Of a stretch of 64,000 bases of DNA, positions 44,033-53,718 are shown in pieces. Position 1 is the stretch's first letter. Each line of letters starts with the position of its first letter. This stretch comes from Agriterribacter humi. Lineage in GTDB: Bacteria; Bacteroidota; Bacteroidia; Chitinophagales; Chitinophagaceae. The notes under the pieces were generated by a model. That model was not told the DNA's origin. It made no database searches and worked only from the letters and a program-made list of their open reading frames with translations. The position numbers were made by a program, and so were the translations under genes. The stretch spans positions 372,001 through 436,000 of the forward strand of contig NZ_VOHQ01000001.1 of the NCBI RefSeq assembly GCF_009192765.1, written 5' to 3'.

Positions 44033-44863
44033 GTGGTTCTTTTTTCCAATTGCAAAATAAATATAGGGCTTAATATCATCTTAAAAAGAGCGGACAGCTA
44101 TCACGATATAGAAACCGTTTTTTATCCCATGCACTGGTATGACGCAGTTGAAATAGTGCCGCTTCCCGATAATAACGCGCTGTCTGCATCCTTACATTTC
44201 ACACAATCGGGTCTTCTCATCCCCGGCAAAGAAGCCGATAATATCTGTTTGAAAGCATACAAGATACTAAAAAAGGATTTTCCGGGAATCCCCCCCGTTA
44301 ATATGCATCTGCATAAAACAATTCCTGCTGGTGCGGGCCTGGGTGGGGGATCTGCCAATGGCGCATTTACTTTGCTGCTGATCAATAAAAAATTCAATCT
44401 CAACCTTTCGTCTGAACAACTGATCCAATATGCGTTGCAATTGGGCAGCGACTGCCCTTTTTTTATTAATAATCAGCCCTGTTATGCAATGGAACGCGGA
44501 GAAAAAATGGAAATGCTAGCACTCAACCTTTCTTCGCATTCTTTTCTGATTGTGTACCCCGCAATCCATATCAACACCGCATGGGCATTTTCCCGGGTCA
44601 CACCTGCCCGTTCGCCAAAGCCGGTTAAAACGATTGTTCAGCAGCCTGTTGAAACATGGAAAGATGAGTTGGTAAATGATTTTGAACTACCTGTATTCAG
44701 TCAATACCCGCAAATAGCGCAGATAAAAAAATCACTTTATGATAATGGCGCTTTATACGCATCTCTGTCGGGAAGCGGGTCATCGGTATATGGCATATTC
44801 AGCAAAAACAAAGTACCTGATCTGAAGTGGGATAAAAATTATACGCAGAAAATAATACAGTAG
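44033..44863 (+). CDS. ispE: 4-diphosphocytidyl-2-C-methyl-D-erythritol kinase IspE
   Basis: A 276-residue GHMP kinase that phosphorylates CDP-ME in the MEP isoprenoid pathway. It starts at a GTG (44033) with LFSNCKINIGLNI, has the ATP-binding loop PAGAGLGGGSANGAFTL and LGSDCPFFI, and ends with the conserved SLSGSGSSVYGIF. No in-frame ATG lies upstream. It follows the BFN gene by 30 bp. Confidence 0.93.
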   Translation: MVLFSNCKINIGLNIILKRADSYHDIETVFYPMHWYDAVEIVPLPDNNALSASLHFTQSGLLIPGKEADNICLKAYKILKKDFPGIPPVNMHLHKTIPAGAGLGGGSANGAFTLLLINKKFNLNLSSEQLIQYALQLGSDCPFFINNQPCYAMERGEKMEMLALNLSSHSFLIVYPAIHINTAWAFSRVTPARSPKPVKTIVQQPVETWKDELVNDFELPVFSQYPQIAQIKKSLYDNGALYASLSGSGSSVYGIFSKNKVPDLKWDKNYTQKIIQ

Positions 44864-45210
44864 GCCGGGAATAAAGGCAGGTTGTTTCAGGTTGCAGGTA
44901 TCAGGGGGCATCCGGGTACTTGTACCTTTGTCCTTGCAACTTGTGACCTGTACCCTGCACCTCTCTACCTTAAACTTCCAAACCCTAAACTTCCAAACTA
45001 TTTGTATCTTGCACCACAATTTATTGCTATCATAACACGTGCATACATATTATCCTTTCTTGATCGTAATCTCGACTTTCTCGATCATCAATAGCTTTCA
45101 TACTGTACTGCTCGGTTAACAACCCAGTTGCTAACTGTATTCTGTACGTTTGCTGCAAATTTTTCAATTATTCATTTTAATTGTTTTAAAAATCTTAAAG
45201 CAATATTATT
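44864..45210. repeat. Intergenic region with short degenerate repeats
   Basis: This 347-bp gap contains CTTGCAACTTGTGACCTG at 44933-44950, which is nearly repeated at 63806-63823, and a tandem pair of 15-mers beginning TAAACTTCCAAAC at 44971-44985 and 44986-45000. The small open frame at 44882-45094 consists of this repeat-like sequence and is not credible as a gene. No clear promoter for rocD was found. Confidence 0.55.
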
Positions 45211-46443
45211 ATGTCAGCTACTATATCACTCACTGAAAAAACGACTTATTATATAACTCTTGAAGAAAAGTATGGCGCTCATAATTATCATCCCATTCCT
45301 GTAGTGCTTAACAGGGGAAAAGGCGTATTTGTTTGGGATGTTGATGATAAGCGTTATTATGATTTCTTAAGTGGGTATTCAGCAGTTAACCAGGGCCATT
45401 GCCACCCGCGGATCATTAATGCGCTTATATCCCAGGCGCAGCAACTCACACTTACTTCAAGGGCATTTCATAACAATATACTAGGGGAATTTGAAGCATT
45501 CATTACAGCATATTTTGGTTACGATAAAGTATTACCCATGAATACGGGTGTTGAAGCCGTGGAAACAGCGCTCAAACTTTGCAGGCGATGGGGGTATAAA
45601 GTAAAAGGCATACCCGAAAATAAGGCGAAGATCATTGTTTGCGCTCATAATTTTCATGGGCGAACCCTCTCTGTTATTTCTTTCAGCACCGACACCTCAT
45701 CAACAAAGCAGTTTGGTCCATTTACACCTGGTTTTGAAATTATTCCTTACAATAACCTTGCAGCGCTCGACACTGCTTTGCAGGATAAAAACGTTGCAGG
45801 CTTTTTGGTTGAACCCATACAGGGCGAGGCCGGAGTAGCAGTTCCGGATGAGGGTTATCTTAAAAAAGCAAAAGAACTTTGTGCAGAAAATAACGTATTA
45901 TTCATTGCCGATGAAATTCAAACAGGGCTATGCCGCACGGGTAAATTGTTGTGCTGCGATCATGATGGCGTTACCCCCGATATATTATTATTGGGAAAAG
46001 CATTAAGCGGAGGCGCATTACCTGTAAGCGCGGTATTGGCTAACGATGAAATTATGCTTACCATACAACCTGGTGAACATGGCTCTACCTATGGAGGGAA
46101 TCCGCTTGCATGCAAAGTAGCCATAGAAGCGCTGTTGGTTTTAAAAGAAGAAAAAATGGCTGAAAACGCTGAACAAATGGGCATCTTACTGCGAACAGCT
46201 TTGAAAAAAATCAATTCACCGCATATTCATACCATTCGTGGCAAAGGCTTATTAAATGCTATTGTTATTCAGCACACCGATGCTGACGCAGCATGGAGGC
46301 TTTGCATGGAGTTAAAAGAAAATGGTTTACTGGCTAAACCCACTCACGGAGATAAAATAAGATTTGCTCCGCCCTTAGTGATCACAGCAGAACAAATAAA
46401 AGAATGTGCCGGCATTATAGAAAAAAGCCTTGCTGTTTTTTAA
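45211..46443 (+). CDS. rocD: Ornithine--oxo-acid aminotransferase
   Basis: A 410-residue class III PLP aminotransferase. Signatures: [29 protein letters not shown]-like opening ([19 protein letters not shown]), [55 protein letters not shown] and the PLP lysine in [15 protein letters not shown]. It moves the delta-amino group of ornithine to 2-oxoglutarate, giving glutamate semialdehyde, in arginine/proline catabolism. A FAD-dependent oxidase gene follows after 48 bp. Confidence 0.93.
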   Translation: MSATISLTEKTTYYITLEEKYGAHNYHPIPVVLNRGKGVFVWDVDDKRYYDFLSGYSAVNQGHCHPRIINALISQAQQLTLTSRAFHNNILGEFEAFITAYFGYDKVLPMNTGVEAVETALKLCRRWGYKVKGIPENKAKIIVCAHNFHGRTLSVISFSTDTSSTKQFGPFTPGFEIIPYNNLAALDTALQDKNVAGFLVEPIQGEAGVAVPDEGYLKKAKELCAENNVLFIADEIQTGLCRTGKLLCCDHDGVTPDILLLGKALSGGALPVSAVLANDEIMLTIQPGEHGSTYGGNPLACKVAIEALLVLKEEKMAENAEQMGILLRTALKKINSPHIHTIRGKGLLNAIVIQHTDADAAWRLCMELKENGLLAKPTHGDKIRFAPPLVITAEQIKECAGIIEKSLAVF

Positions 46444-46491
46444 CAAGGAAAGTGAAAGCGATTCCCGATTTTTACAGGAAATATAGCATAG

Positions 46492-47907
46492 ATGGGCATT
46501 TCTACAGAAAAAGGTCTTATTACACAACAACATATCAACCTGTTTACATCAATTGTTGGCAATGATTATGTATTGCTCGATGAAGAATCAAGAATTCATT
46601 ACGGGCACGATGAAACAGAGGAGTTATCGTTCCTACCTGAAATAATATTATTGCCGCACAGCTCTTCCGAAATAAGCGAAATTTTAAAAATATGCAATGA
46701 AGCGTTGATCCCGGTAACGCCAAGGGGGGCCGGAACGGGTTTAAGCGGTGGCGCGCTGCCTCATCTCGGGGGTGTACTGATCTCTACCGAAAGAATGAAC
46801 AACATCCTGCAAATTGATGAAAGCAATCTGCAGGTTATTACCGAGCCCGGTGTGATCACCGAAGTGTTGCAGGATGCGGTTAAAGCTAAAGGATTATTTT
46901 ATCCTCCCGACCCGAGCAGTCGCGGCTCCTGCTTTATAGGAGGAAACATAGCTGAAAACAGTGGCGGCCCCAAAGCGGTGAAATATGGAGTGGTAAAAGA
47001 CTATGTGCTCAATCTTGAAATCGTATTGCCCAATGGTGATATTATATGGACGGGAGCCAATGTGCTGAAAAATGTTACGGGTTATAATCTTACCCAATTA
47101 ATAGTAGGTAGTGAAGGAACACTGGCTATCGTAACTAAAATAGTACTAAAGCTGATTCCCCTTCCCAGATATGATTTGCTGATGCTGGCGCCTTTTCGTT
47201 CGCTCGAAAAAGCAGGCGAGGCCGTAAGCGCTATATTCAGGGCAGGCTTTACGCCCAGCGCGCTGGAACTGGTTGAAATAGATGCCTTGCTGATTGTAAG
47301 CAGTATGACGGAGGGTTCGGCTATCCCCATAACAACAGATACGGAAGCACACCTTATTATTGAAGTAGACGGTAATCACATCGAAACGCTGATGGCAGAA
47401 ATGGAAGCAATTAGTGAACTTTTAACAAGTTATGATTGCGGAGAGATTTATTTTGCAGACGATGAACAGCAAAAAGCCACCTTATGGAAACTTCGCAGGC
47501 GGGTGGCGGAAGCGGTAAAAGTAAAGGGCTATACTATTGAAGAAGATACGGTAGTGCCGCGTGCTGCTTTGCCCGCTCTTATAAGAGGCGTAAAAACATT
47601 AGGCAAAAAGCACAATTTCCAAGCTGTGTGTTACGGACATGCGGGCGATGGCAACCTGCATATCCGCATAAAAAAAGAAGGCACGGCGAACAGTATGAAT
47701 GAACCTGCTATGGTTGAAAGTTTACGTGTATTGTTTGAGCTGGTAAAAAGCTTAGGAGGCACCATTAGTGGCGAACACGGTATTGGACTGGTGCAGAAAG
47801 GGTACATGGATATTGTAATGAATGAAACACAGTTACAACTTATGCGTGGAATTAAAAAAGTATTCGATCCCAATAATATTTTAAATGCGGGTAAAATTTT
47901 TGACTGA
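46492..47907 (+). CDS. FAD-linked oxidase, GlcD-like (glycolate/lactate dehydrogenase family)
   Basis: A 471-residue flavoprotein of the VAO/GlcD family. The FAD-binding segment VTPRGAGTGLSGGALPHLGG and PPDPSSRGSCFIGGNIAENSGGPKAVKYG are near residues 75-165, and the C-terminal FAD_oxidase_C part has CYGHAGDGNLHIRI and GGTISGEHGIGLVQKGYM. It probably oxidises a 2-hydroxy acid such as glycolate or D-lactate. No GlcE or GlcF partner is adjacent. Its stop overlaps the ATG of the next gene by one base. Confidence 0.88.
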   Translation: MGISTEKGLITQQHINLFTSIVGNDYVLLDEESRIHYGHDETEELSFLPEIILLPHSSSEISEILKICNEALIPVTPRGAGTGLSGGALPHLGGVLISTERMNNILQIDESNLQVITEPGVITEVLQDAVKAKGLFYPPDPSSRGSCFIGGNIAENSGGPKAVKYGVVKDYVLNLEIVLPNGDIIWTGANVLKNVTGYNLTQLIVGSEGTLAIVTKIVLKLIPLPRYDLLMLAPFRSLEKAGEAVSAIFRAGFTPSALELVEIDALLIVSSMTEGSAIPITTDTEAHLIIEVDGNHIETLMAEMEAISELLTSYDCGEIYFADDEQQKATLWKLRRRVAEAVKVKGYTIEEDTVVPRAALPALIRGVKTLGKKHNFQAVCYGHAGDGNLHIRIKKEGTANSMNEPAMVESLRVLFELVKSLGGTISGEHGIGLVQKGYMDIVMNETQLQLMRGIKKVFDPNNILNAGKIFD

Positions 47908-48482
47908 TGAAAAAAATAATATTCTTACTATTGTTTGCCGCTACAGCAACGACTCAAACCGCTTATTCACAGGATGAGCCTGAAGAAACGGCACCAAAAG
48001 GATTCGACAAATCAAAATTGTTTTTTGGTGGTAATTTTGGATTAGGATTTGGAAGCAATACTTCTTCGATAATCGTATCGCCCCAGGTGGGTTACAGATT
48101 TAATCCTTACCTGGCGGCAGGTGCAGGCGTTAATTTTAATTATTATAGCTACACAACCAATTGGAGTAACGGACTGGAAACAAAAACCAGATCGGGATAT
48201 ACAGGCTTAAATATTTTTGGCAGGGTATACCCCATTCCTTATATATTAATACAGGCACAACCCGAACTTAATTATAGCTGGGGTTCCATAAAATACTCTG
48301 ATAACCGCTCCACTGAAAAATTAAAAGGTCAATTTATTCCTTCCTTATTAATAGGTGGTGGCGCCGCCATTCCTACAGGCGGAAACGGAGCCCTGCTGCT
48401 TATGCTTCAATATGATGTACTGCAGGAGTCACGTTCGCCTTATGGCAGCAAAGCATTCTTTACCATGGGCTACAATTTTTGA
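47907..48482 (+). CDS. Outer-membrane beta-barrel protein
   Basis: A 191-residue protein with signal peptide (MKKIIFLLLFAATATTQTAYSQ). Alternating hydrophobic strands follow (GNFGLGFGSNTSSIIVSPQVGYRFNPYLAAGAGVNFNYYSY), and the chain ends in an aromatic Phe (MGYNF), as usual for outer-membrane barrels. Probably an eight-strand porin-like protein of the type widespread in Bacteroidota; function unknown. It overlaps the GlcD-like gene by one base (TGATG). Confidence 0.8.
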   Translation: MKKIIFLLLFAATATTQTAYSQDEPEETAPKGFDKSKLFFGGNFGLGFGSNTSSIIVSPQVGYRFNPYLAAGAGVNFNYYSYTTNWSNGLETKTRSGYTGLNIFGRVYPIPYILIQAQPELNYSWGSIKYSDNRSTEKLKGQFIPSLLIGGGAAIPTGGNGALLLMLQYDVLQESRSPYGSKAFFTMGYNF

Positions 48483-48611
48483 GATTGATACAGGTGCAGG
48501 TTACAAGGTCAGAGGCGAGAAGACCGCATTTCCTTCGAATTTTGTTCCACACATGCGGGATCATCTTCGGAATTGAGGTTTGAAATTTATCCACCCCGGC
48601 GGACAAGCTTG

Positions 48612-48626
48612 CCTGCCGCAGGCAGG
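48612..48626. repeat. Short REP-like inverted repeat
   Basis: CCTGCC (48612-48617), spacer GCA, GGCAGG (48621-48626). This small GC-rich palindrome stands out in the 223-bp gap between convergent genes. A wider degenerate element (CAGGTGCAGGTTACAAGGTC, 48491-48510) lies in the same gap. Confidence 0.5.
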
Positions 48627-48705
48627 TTTGGTTCTTGTGATTTGTCGCCTGGTTCTTCGCATTCCCACGGATTTAACATTTTTCGCCCTTATATTATTGA
48701 ATCAA

Positions 48706-49281
48706 TCAGGCTACACTTGGCGATCTCCTTTTTAAATGAACCTTTGCCGCCTGCGCCATGGTTACTACACTCGCTCCCAGCATAATCACATCCTTTATTA
48801 CCAGCCTGCCTGCGCCGCTTAAATAAGGAAACCCATGCTCTGTATCGCCCAGCGCAGGCACCCATGTTTCAGGAGTAGTTATTAAAAACGAAAGCGTTAT
48901 CAACGACATTCCAAAGCACAAAAAACTACCTACAGCCGAAACGCCGGGAAACACAGGATAGAGTGCAATAAGCAATCCTATCAACACAATTACAGAACCT
49001 AATCCGTAAGAAAACAAATAGGTATTATTTTCTTTATGCCATTCTATATTTGCCGGTTTATATTCTCCCTCTTTGTTCATATGCTTTTTATATTCCGGGG
49101 CATCATATTTATAAAAAAAGTTCATCGTGGGGCTGTTGGCCACAAACGGTACAATACCTGCTGCCTCGTACCTGAAAGCCTTTAACCCTCCAATCCATAA
49201 CAACACAATTACCAATCCCAATCTTGAAAGCTGTATTCCTGCATTCTGCAGCCCCGCAGCATAATTAAAAAGTTTGTTCAT
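48706..49281 (-). CDS. DUF417 family inner-membrane protein (RclC/YkgB-like)
   Basis: A 191-residue protein with four hydrophobic segments. RLGLVIVLLWIGGLKAFRYEAAGIVPFVANSP near the N-terminus is the family's signature, and the C-terminal FPYLSGAGRLVIKDVIMLGASVV also fits. E. coli RclC belongs to this family and helps protect against reactive chlorine. ATG 49281 starts MNKLFNYAAGLQ; the longer frame to 49308 is less likely. The role in this organism is inferred from the family only. Confidence 0.8.
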   Translation of the reverse strand: MNKLFNYAAGLQNAGIQLSRLGLVIVLLWIGGLKAFRYEAAGIVPFVANSPTMNFFYKYDAPEYKKHMNKEGEYKPANIEWHKENNTYLFSYGLGSVIVLIGLLIALYPVFPGVSAVGSFLCFGMSLITLSFLITTPETWVPALGDTEHGFPYLSGAGRLVIKDVIMLGASVVTMAQAAKVHLKRRSPSVA

Positions 49282-49396
49282 AATAGGTTCGATATTTGCG
49301 AAATGCAAAACTGGTTATTATATAGCTTCCGTCAAATAGACAAAAGACACCAAAGGATGGACAAATCTCCCTTATTACATTATTCCAACTTAGATA

Positions 49397-49425
49397 AACC
49401 TTGTTTTCGGGAAGGAAACAAGGTT
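49397..49425. repeat. Perfect 10-bp hairpin upstream of the TMEM220 gene
   Basis: AACCTTGTTT (49397-49406) and AAACAAGGTT (49416-49425) are perfect complements around a 9-nt loop. No T run follows. It lies 58 bp before the next plus-strand start codon, so it could be a leader hairpin or an operator. Confidence 0.55.
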
Positions 49426-49483
49426 ATCGCATTATGAATCCTCACTTTTTACCTGTTGTGCTCATTTTTTTTAATATTGTGCT

Positions 49484-49852
49484 ATGAAACTCTTTAATAT
49501 TATCTTCTGTATTCTATTTGTTATTTCGGCCGCATTGCAATACAACGACCCCGACCCCTGGCTGTGGATGCCCATATACCTGTATGGCGCAGTATTGTGC
49601 TGGTTGGCTTTTCGCGGAAAGTACTACCCGCGTGCCTGTCTCCTGGGAGTAGGAGCTTATGTACTATATGGGCTATATAAATTGTTTGAAAGAGATGGCG
49701 CCTGGGACTGGCTAACAAAACATGATGCAGAGAATATTGCAGCAGCCATGAAAGCCGAAACGCCATGGATAGAAGACACAAGGGAATTTTTTGGGTTGAT
49801 TATACTTGCAGGAGTGCTTGCTATCAATTACCTGCATGCAAAAAAAAGGTAA
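49484..49852 (+). CDS. TMEM220-like small membrane protein
   Basis: A 122-residue protein with about four hydrophobic segments. FNIIFCILFVISAALQYNDPDPWLWMPIYLYGAVLC is typical of the TMEM220 family, which occurs in Bacteroidota and eukaryotes without known function. It ends convergently with the large ThuA protein gene, separated by a strong terminator. Confidence 0.8.
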   Translation: MKLFNIIFCILFVISAALQYNDPDPWLWMPIYLYGAVLCWLAFRGKYYPRACLLGVGAYVLYGLYKLFERDGAWDWLTKHDAENIAAAMKAETPWIEDTREFFGLIILAGVLAINYLHAKKR

Positions 49853-49878
49853 AAAGCAGGACCTAATATCCTGCTTTT
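49852..49878. terminator. Bidirectional intrinsic terminator
   Basis: AAAAGCAGGA (49852-49861) and TCCTGCTTTT (49869-49878) are perfect complements around CCTAATA. A and T runs at the stem ends let it work for both convergent genes. A CACTCAC/CACTA low-complexity tract follows (49879-49909). Confidence 0.82.
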
Positions 49879-49905
49879 CACTCACCACTCACTATTCACT
49901 ACTCA

Positions 49906-52900
49906 CTACTTCGCCGTCAATTCCAGCAGCCCCACTCCTATGGTGCTGTCATCATTTTTATCTTTTGGCCGGCTAAGTATATAGAGATTTTGTTTTTTGA
50001 GATCAGTAATTGTCTCAAAGCTAAATTTAAGTTTGGTCATTTTTTGTTTGTCTTTAACTGAAGCAGCGTCAAGCGTTCCTTCCGATATCTTTTTGCCATC
50101 CGGTGCGTCCAGCCTTAATTCAAATATATATCCGGTCTTTGGTGCATCTTTATCGTTCTGCCATGCTACCAACAGCTCCGCGCCATTTACACCATGCAGG
50201 TCTATGCTGTCAATTCTAAACCAGCCTTGTTTATCACTGGGTACTACCATAAATCTCATCCCGCCGGCATTAACCGTACTGTATGCATCCATATTCGTTA
50301 CTCCACCAAAAGTTAGCTTGCTGCTGCGCAATGCAAAAGCCGCTTCTCCCGAAAGGGGTTTTATTGAAGCACCGCCTTTATCAGTGTAAGTGGCAGAAAT
50401 GTAAAGGGCTTCATTTTCTTTTACCGTTTTAACAGGAATTGATCCCTTTTCAGGCAATGATTTTTTAGTAGTGGCCGGGTTTGCCAGTGAAAGCACCCAT
50501 TGCACAATTTGTTTTGCATCGTCCTCTGGCAGGTTGGGATGCGCCGCCATGGCTACTTCACCCCATGCGCCACTACCGCCTTTAATAATTTTAGTTGTGA
50601 GATAAGTTACCGCGTCTCCATTTTTATGATAGCGTTTTGCCACTTCGGTGAAGGATGGCCCGATGGATTTTTCATCTGTTTTATGACAGGTTTTACAATC
50701 TAACGAAAGCATAATACTTCTTCCGCTTACTGTTGCCGCAGCCATTTGATGTCCCTGGGGTATTGCTGCTTTATCAGCGCCTTCTAAGTAGTCGGCTGTA
50801 ACGTAAAGATTATCTGCGTCAATAGCGCTTCCCTCCTCCTTATCATTAACTGTAACGGTATAGTTTACAGGTTTACCCGGGAAGTAAAAAGACTGGTTGC
50901 CCGTAATTTGTACAGTTATCTCCGGCGCCGTGTTGCCCGCATATACATTTATTGTATTGCTTTTTGAAACAGCGCCTTTTTTATCTTTCACTTCCACCGA
51001 TAGCATATAATCGCCGGGTTTATCCAATACAAGCTCCGCATCAGGAGACTGGGTTTCTTTCGTTTGCCCGCTTCCGGTAGTCCATGTATAGGTCATGGCA
51101 TCATTTTCAGGATCTGTTGCATCAACTGTAGCTTTAAGAGTTAAAGGCAGGGCTCCGGAAGTTTTATCCACCTTAATTGCAGCTATTTTGGGCGGACGGT
51201 TGCCGCCATTATAATCAATTCGGCTGAGTCCTGCATCTTCATTTTTCGCAAACCACCCGGTTCCGTATTCGAGAATGTATAACTTACCATCAGGTCCCAG
51301 TTCAATGTCAATCGCATTGTGCAACTTAGTATGTTCCATAAAAGGTTCCATCTTGTCAAAGTCGCCGTTTGGCAGCATGGTTACAGCTTTCATCCATCCT
51401 CTTATCCAGTCGTAAATAAACAATTTACCATCGTAATAGTCAGGCAATCTTGTTTTAGCAGGCCACATATCTGTATAATATACCGGCCCTGCCATGGCAT
51501 TGCGGCCACCCGTTCCAACCTGTGGGAAATCGGCTGAGGCGGCATACGGATACCAGATAAAAGGCGGAGCTACAGCAGGCAATTCTTTTAAGCCTGTATT
51601 GTTACGCGATTCATTCAAAGGCTTTTCCGCATCAAATGCTTCACCGGAAGTTCCTGTCGCATAATCGTAACGGTTATAAGCGTAATTTTTCCCTACAAAT
51701 AAGGGCCATCCAAAATAACCTGCCTTGCGTGCCTGGTTGAGTTCATCATAACCGCGTGGTCCTCTCACGCCAAAGCTGTCTGTGCTGGCGTCCGGACCTA
51801 CTTCGCCCCAATACAGGAAACTATTCTTCTGATCTACGGAAATACGGTAAGGATTGCGATTGCCCATTACATATATTTCAGGCCGGGTTTTACTGGTTCC
51901 TTTGGCAAACAAATTCCCATCAGGAATTTCGTATGTACCATCCTCTTTCACTCTGATGCGGAGTATTTTTCCCCTCAGGTCATTGGTATTGCCCGAACTC
52001 CTCCTGGCATCGTATTGCTCATGTCCCGGACGATCATCCAATGGGCCATATCCCTGGTTAGTATAGGTTTGATTGGGCTCATTAAAAGGTGTGGAATTAT
52101 CACCTGCAGACACATACAATAATCCATCTGGTCCAAACGCGATAGAGCCGCCGGTATGGCAGCAGATTTCTCTCTGCGAATAAAACTGCAGGATCACCTG
52201 TTCTGTTTTTACGTCAAGCGTATCGTTTTCAAATTTAAACCGGGAAAGGCGGTTTACTGAAGTATCAGCAGGACTGTAAAAAATATATACCCAATGATTT
52301 TTGCTAAAATCGGGATCTTTACTAATGCCTAAAACGCCTTCCTCGGCATTTGCACCGGCGGTGCTTGTTTTAAAGTATGCATTTAAAAAACCAACCTGCT
52401 TCAGTTGTTTGGTTTCATTTTTATACAACATGATCTCCCCTCTGCGTTGTGTAACAAGTATATCAAAATTGGGAAGAATGGTCATTTCGGTGGGCTCAAA
52501 AAAACCACCCTGAATTAAAGGTGTTTTGGTAAACCTGTCTTCATCAGGAGGATATTGTGAAATTACCCCGCTATAGTCTAACTTCTCATTGCCACCAATT
52601 GCGTATTGAATGCCTCCCAGGATGTGCTGTAAATACAGGGGATCACTGTACGACTCATCCGTATGTCCCAGTTCCGTATAAAACGCTCTTCCCCCGTCAT
52701 ATTCGTGGTACCAGGCCATGGGATGATTGTCTCCATTTTTCCCGCCTTCATAGCTTTTTTCATCAATAGCAATAAGCACATGAACATCCTTATTGAGCTT
52801 TTTAAAATTATACCATTCATCTTTTCTTGTCCATACATCCGGCAAATGTTTGGTTGATGCATGGCTTTTGTCTTTGACAATTAATTTAGCTTCCTGCTGA

Positions 52901-53313
52901 CGGGGATGACTTTCGAAATTAGCACCTGCCAGCCGGGCATACCAGCCCCAATCATACTCTGCATCAGTAGCGGCATGTATTCCCATATAGCCTCCGCCCG
53001 CCTGTATGTATCGTTCCAGTGCAATGCGCTGAACCGTATTGAATAAAGGGCCTGTGGTATTTAAAAAAACAATCGCGGAATATTTACGCAGGGTGTCTTC
53101 CACAAACATATTGGCGTCAGATGTGGTATCTGTCTCAAAATCATTTTCAGCACCCAGTTTCTGAATGGCGGAAACGCCTGCGGGTATAGACTGATGATGA
53201 AATCCTGCCGTTTTGGTAAACACCAGTACGCGTGGTTTACCACTGCGTTTGTTACAGGCCAACAAAAAAAAGAGCATAGTGCAACATAAAAGGAGCGGGA
53301 AGTTTTTCTTCAT
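49906..53313 (-). CDS. Large lipoprotein: ThuA domain + PQQ-type sugar dehydrogenase + PKD domain + cytochrome c
   Basis: A 1,135-residue secreted lipoprotein with lipobox LLAC. In order: a ThuA-like trehalose-utilisation domain (about 25-245, VLVFTKTAGFHHQSIPAG, GGGYMGIHAATDAEYDW); a glucose/sorbosone dehydrogenase propeller (about 265-690, with ICCHTGGSIAFGPDGLLYVSAGDN and GNRNPYRISVDQ); a PKD domain (about 700-790); a second Ig-like stretch; a c-type cytochrome with CKTCH at 873-877; and a C-terminal beta-rich domain that may bind carbohydrate. It could oxidise sugars outside the cell and pass electrons to its own haem. ATG 53313 gives a proper signal peptide; the frame upstream to 53376 is not needed. 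Confidence 0.87.
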   Translation of the reverse strand: MKKNFPLLLCCTMLFFLLACNKRSGKPRVLVFTKTAGFHHQSIPAGVSAIQKLGAENDFETDTTSDANMFVEDTLRKYSAIVFLNTTGPLFNTVQRIALERYIQAGGGYMGIHAATDAEYDWGWYARLAGANFESHPRQQEAKLIVKDKSHASTKHLPDVWTRKDEWYNFKKLNKDVHVLIAIDEKSYEGGKNGDNHPMAWYHEYDGGRAFYTELGHTDESYSDPLYLQHILGGIQYAIGGNEKLDYSGVISQYPPDEDRFTKTPLIQGGFFEPTEMTILPNFDILVTQRRGEIMLYKNETKQLKQVGFLNAYFKTSTAGANAEEGVLGISKDPDFSKNHWVYIFYSPADTSVNRLSRFKFENDTLDVKTEQVILQFYSQREICCHTGGSIAFGPDGLLYVSAGDNSTPFNEPNQTYTNQGYGPLDDRPGHEQYDARRSSGNTNDLRGKILRIRVKEDGTYEIPDGNLFAKGTSKTRPEIYVMGNRNPYRISVDQKNSFLYWGEVGPDASTDSFGVRGPRGYDELNQARKAGYFGWPLFVGKNYAYNRYDYATGTSGEAFDAEKPLNESRNNTGLKELPAVAPPFIWYPYAASADFPQVGTGGRNAMAGPVYYTDMWPAKTRLPDYYDGKLFIYDWIRGWMKAVTMLPNGDFDKMEPFMEHTKLHNAIDIELGPDGKLYILEYGTGWFAKNEDAGLSRIDYNGGNRPPKIAAIKVDKTSGALPLTLKATVDATDPENDAMTYTWTTGSGQTKETQSPDAELVLDKPGDYMLSVEVKDKKGAVSKSNTINVYAGNTAPEITVQITGNQSFYFPGKPVNYTVTVNDKEEGSAIDADNLYVTADYLEGADKAAIPQGHQMAAATVSGRSIMLSLDCKTCHKTDEKSIGPSFTEVAKRYHKNGDAVTYLTTKIIKGGSGAWGEVAMAAHPNLPEDDAKQIVQWVLSLANPATTKKSLPEKGSIPVKTVKENEALYISATYTDKGGASIKPLSGEAAFALRSSKLTFGGVTNMDAYSTVNAGGMRFMVVPSDKQGWFRIDSIDLHGVNGAELLVAWQNDKDAPKTGYIFELRLDAPDGKKISEGTLDAASVKDKQKMTKLKFSFETITDLKKQNLYILSRPKDKNDDSTIGVGLLELTAK

Positions 53314-53718
53314 TGTGGAATCGTTGAAACGTTTTTTTAAGAAGGATAAATGTAAGTTCATTTCGTCAAATAACATTATTCATCCGGAAAAATGTTAGGG
53401 ATTTATCATAGATTGATGCCGGTGCAGGAACTGCAATACAATTATTTAATGCCTGCCCATTTTTGTTAAAAGGTAGTTATTGAAACAGGCTTTAACAACA
53501 ATTACCGGCATACGCAGCCGTATCACCAAGGGTAGTTCGCCTCACCTGCTGATTGCAGGTTTCACCTTTGGTATTATAATTGCGCATCTGCGCCATAAAG
53601 TAAACTTCTAAAATTCATTTACTTCATCACCGGGTTGTATTTATGATGGCTTAAAGAAAGTTCAGCTAACTTTAATCAACAAAACTATAAAACACATTAC
53701 TGACCAAATATCGTAAAA
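53314..53718. other. Divergent intergenic region with a hairpin array
   Basis: This 405-bp gap separates the ThuA-fusion gene and the SRPBCC gene. Bases 53510-53593 contain several consecutive inverted repeats, listed separately. No gene and no exact TAnnTTTG box was found; TAACTTTA near 53670 is a near match. Confidence 0.5.
53510..53593. repeat. Cluster of three inverted-repeat hairpins
   Basis: Hairpin 1: ATACG (53510-53514) with CGTAT (53519-53523). Hairpin 2: outer ACCAAGGGT (53525-53533) with ACCTTTGGT (53564-53572), one G-T pair, enclosing ACCTGC (53544-53549) with GCAGGT (53555-53560). Hairpin 3: GCGCA (53582-53586) with TGCGC (53589-53593). The spacing is tight enough for a folded RNA or a structured DNA element. 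Confidence 0.5.

Noticed and set aside
44882-45094. Open frame of 70 codons between ispE and rocD
   Set aside because: It consists of repeat-like intergenic sequence (tandem 15-mers and a dispersed repeat) and has no recognisable protein features.
49879-49909. CACTCAC/CACTA tract as a CRISPR-like or variable-number repeat
   Set aside because: Only about 30 bp of imperfect short units right after a terminator, with no spacers.
53510-53593. An integron attC site
   Set aside because: No GTTRRRY/RYYYAAC core pair and no integrase or gene-cassette array nearby.
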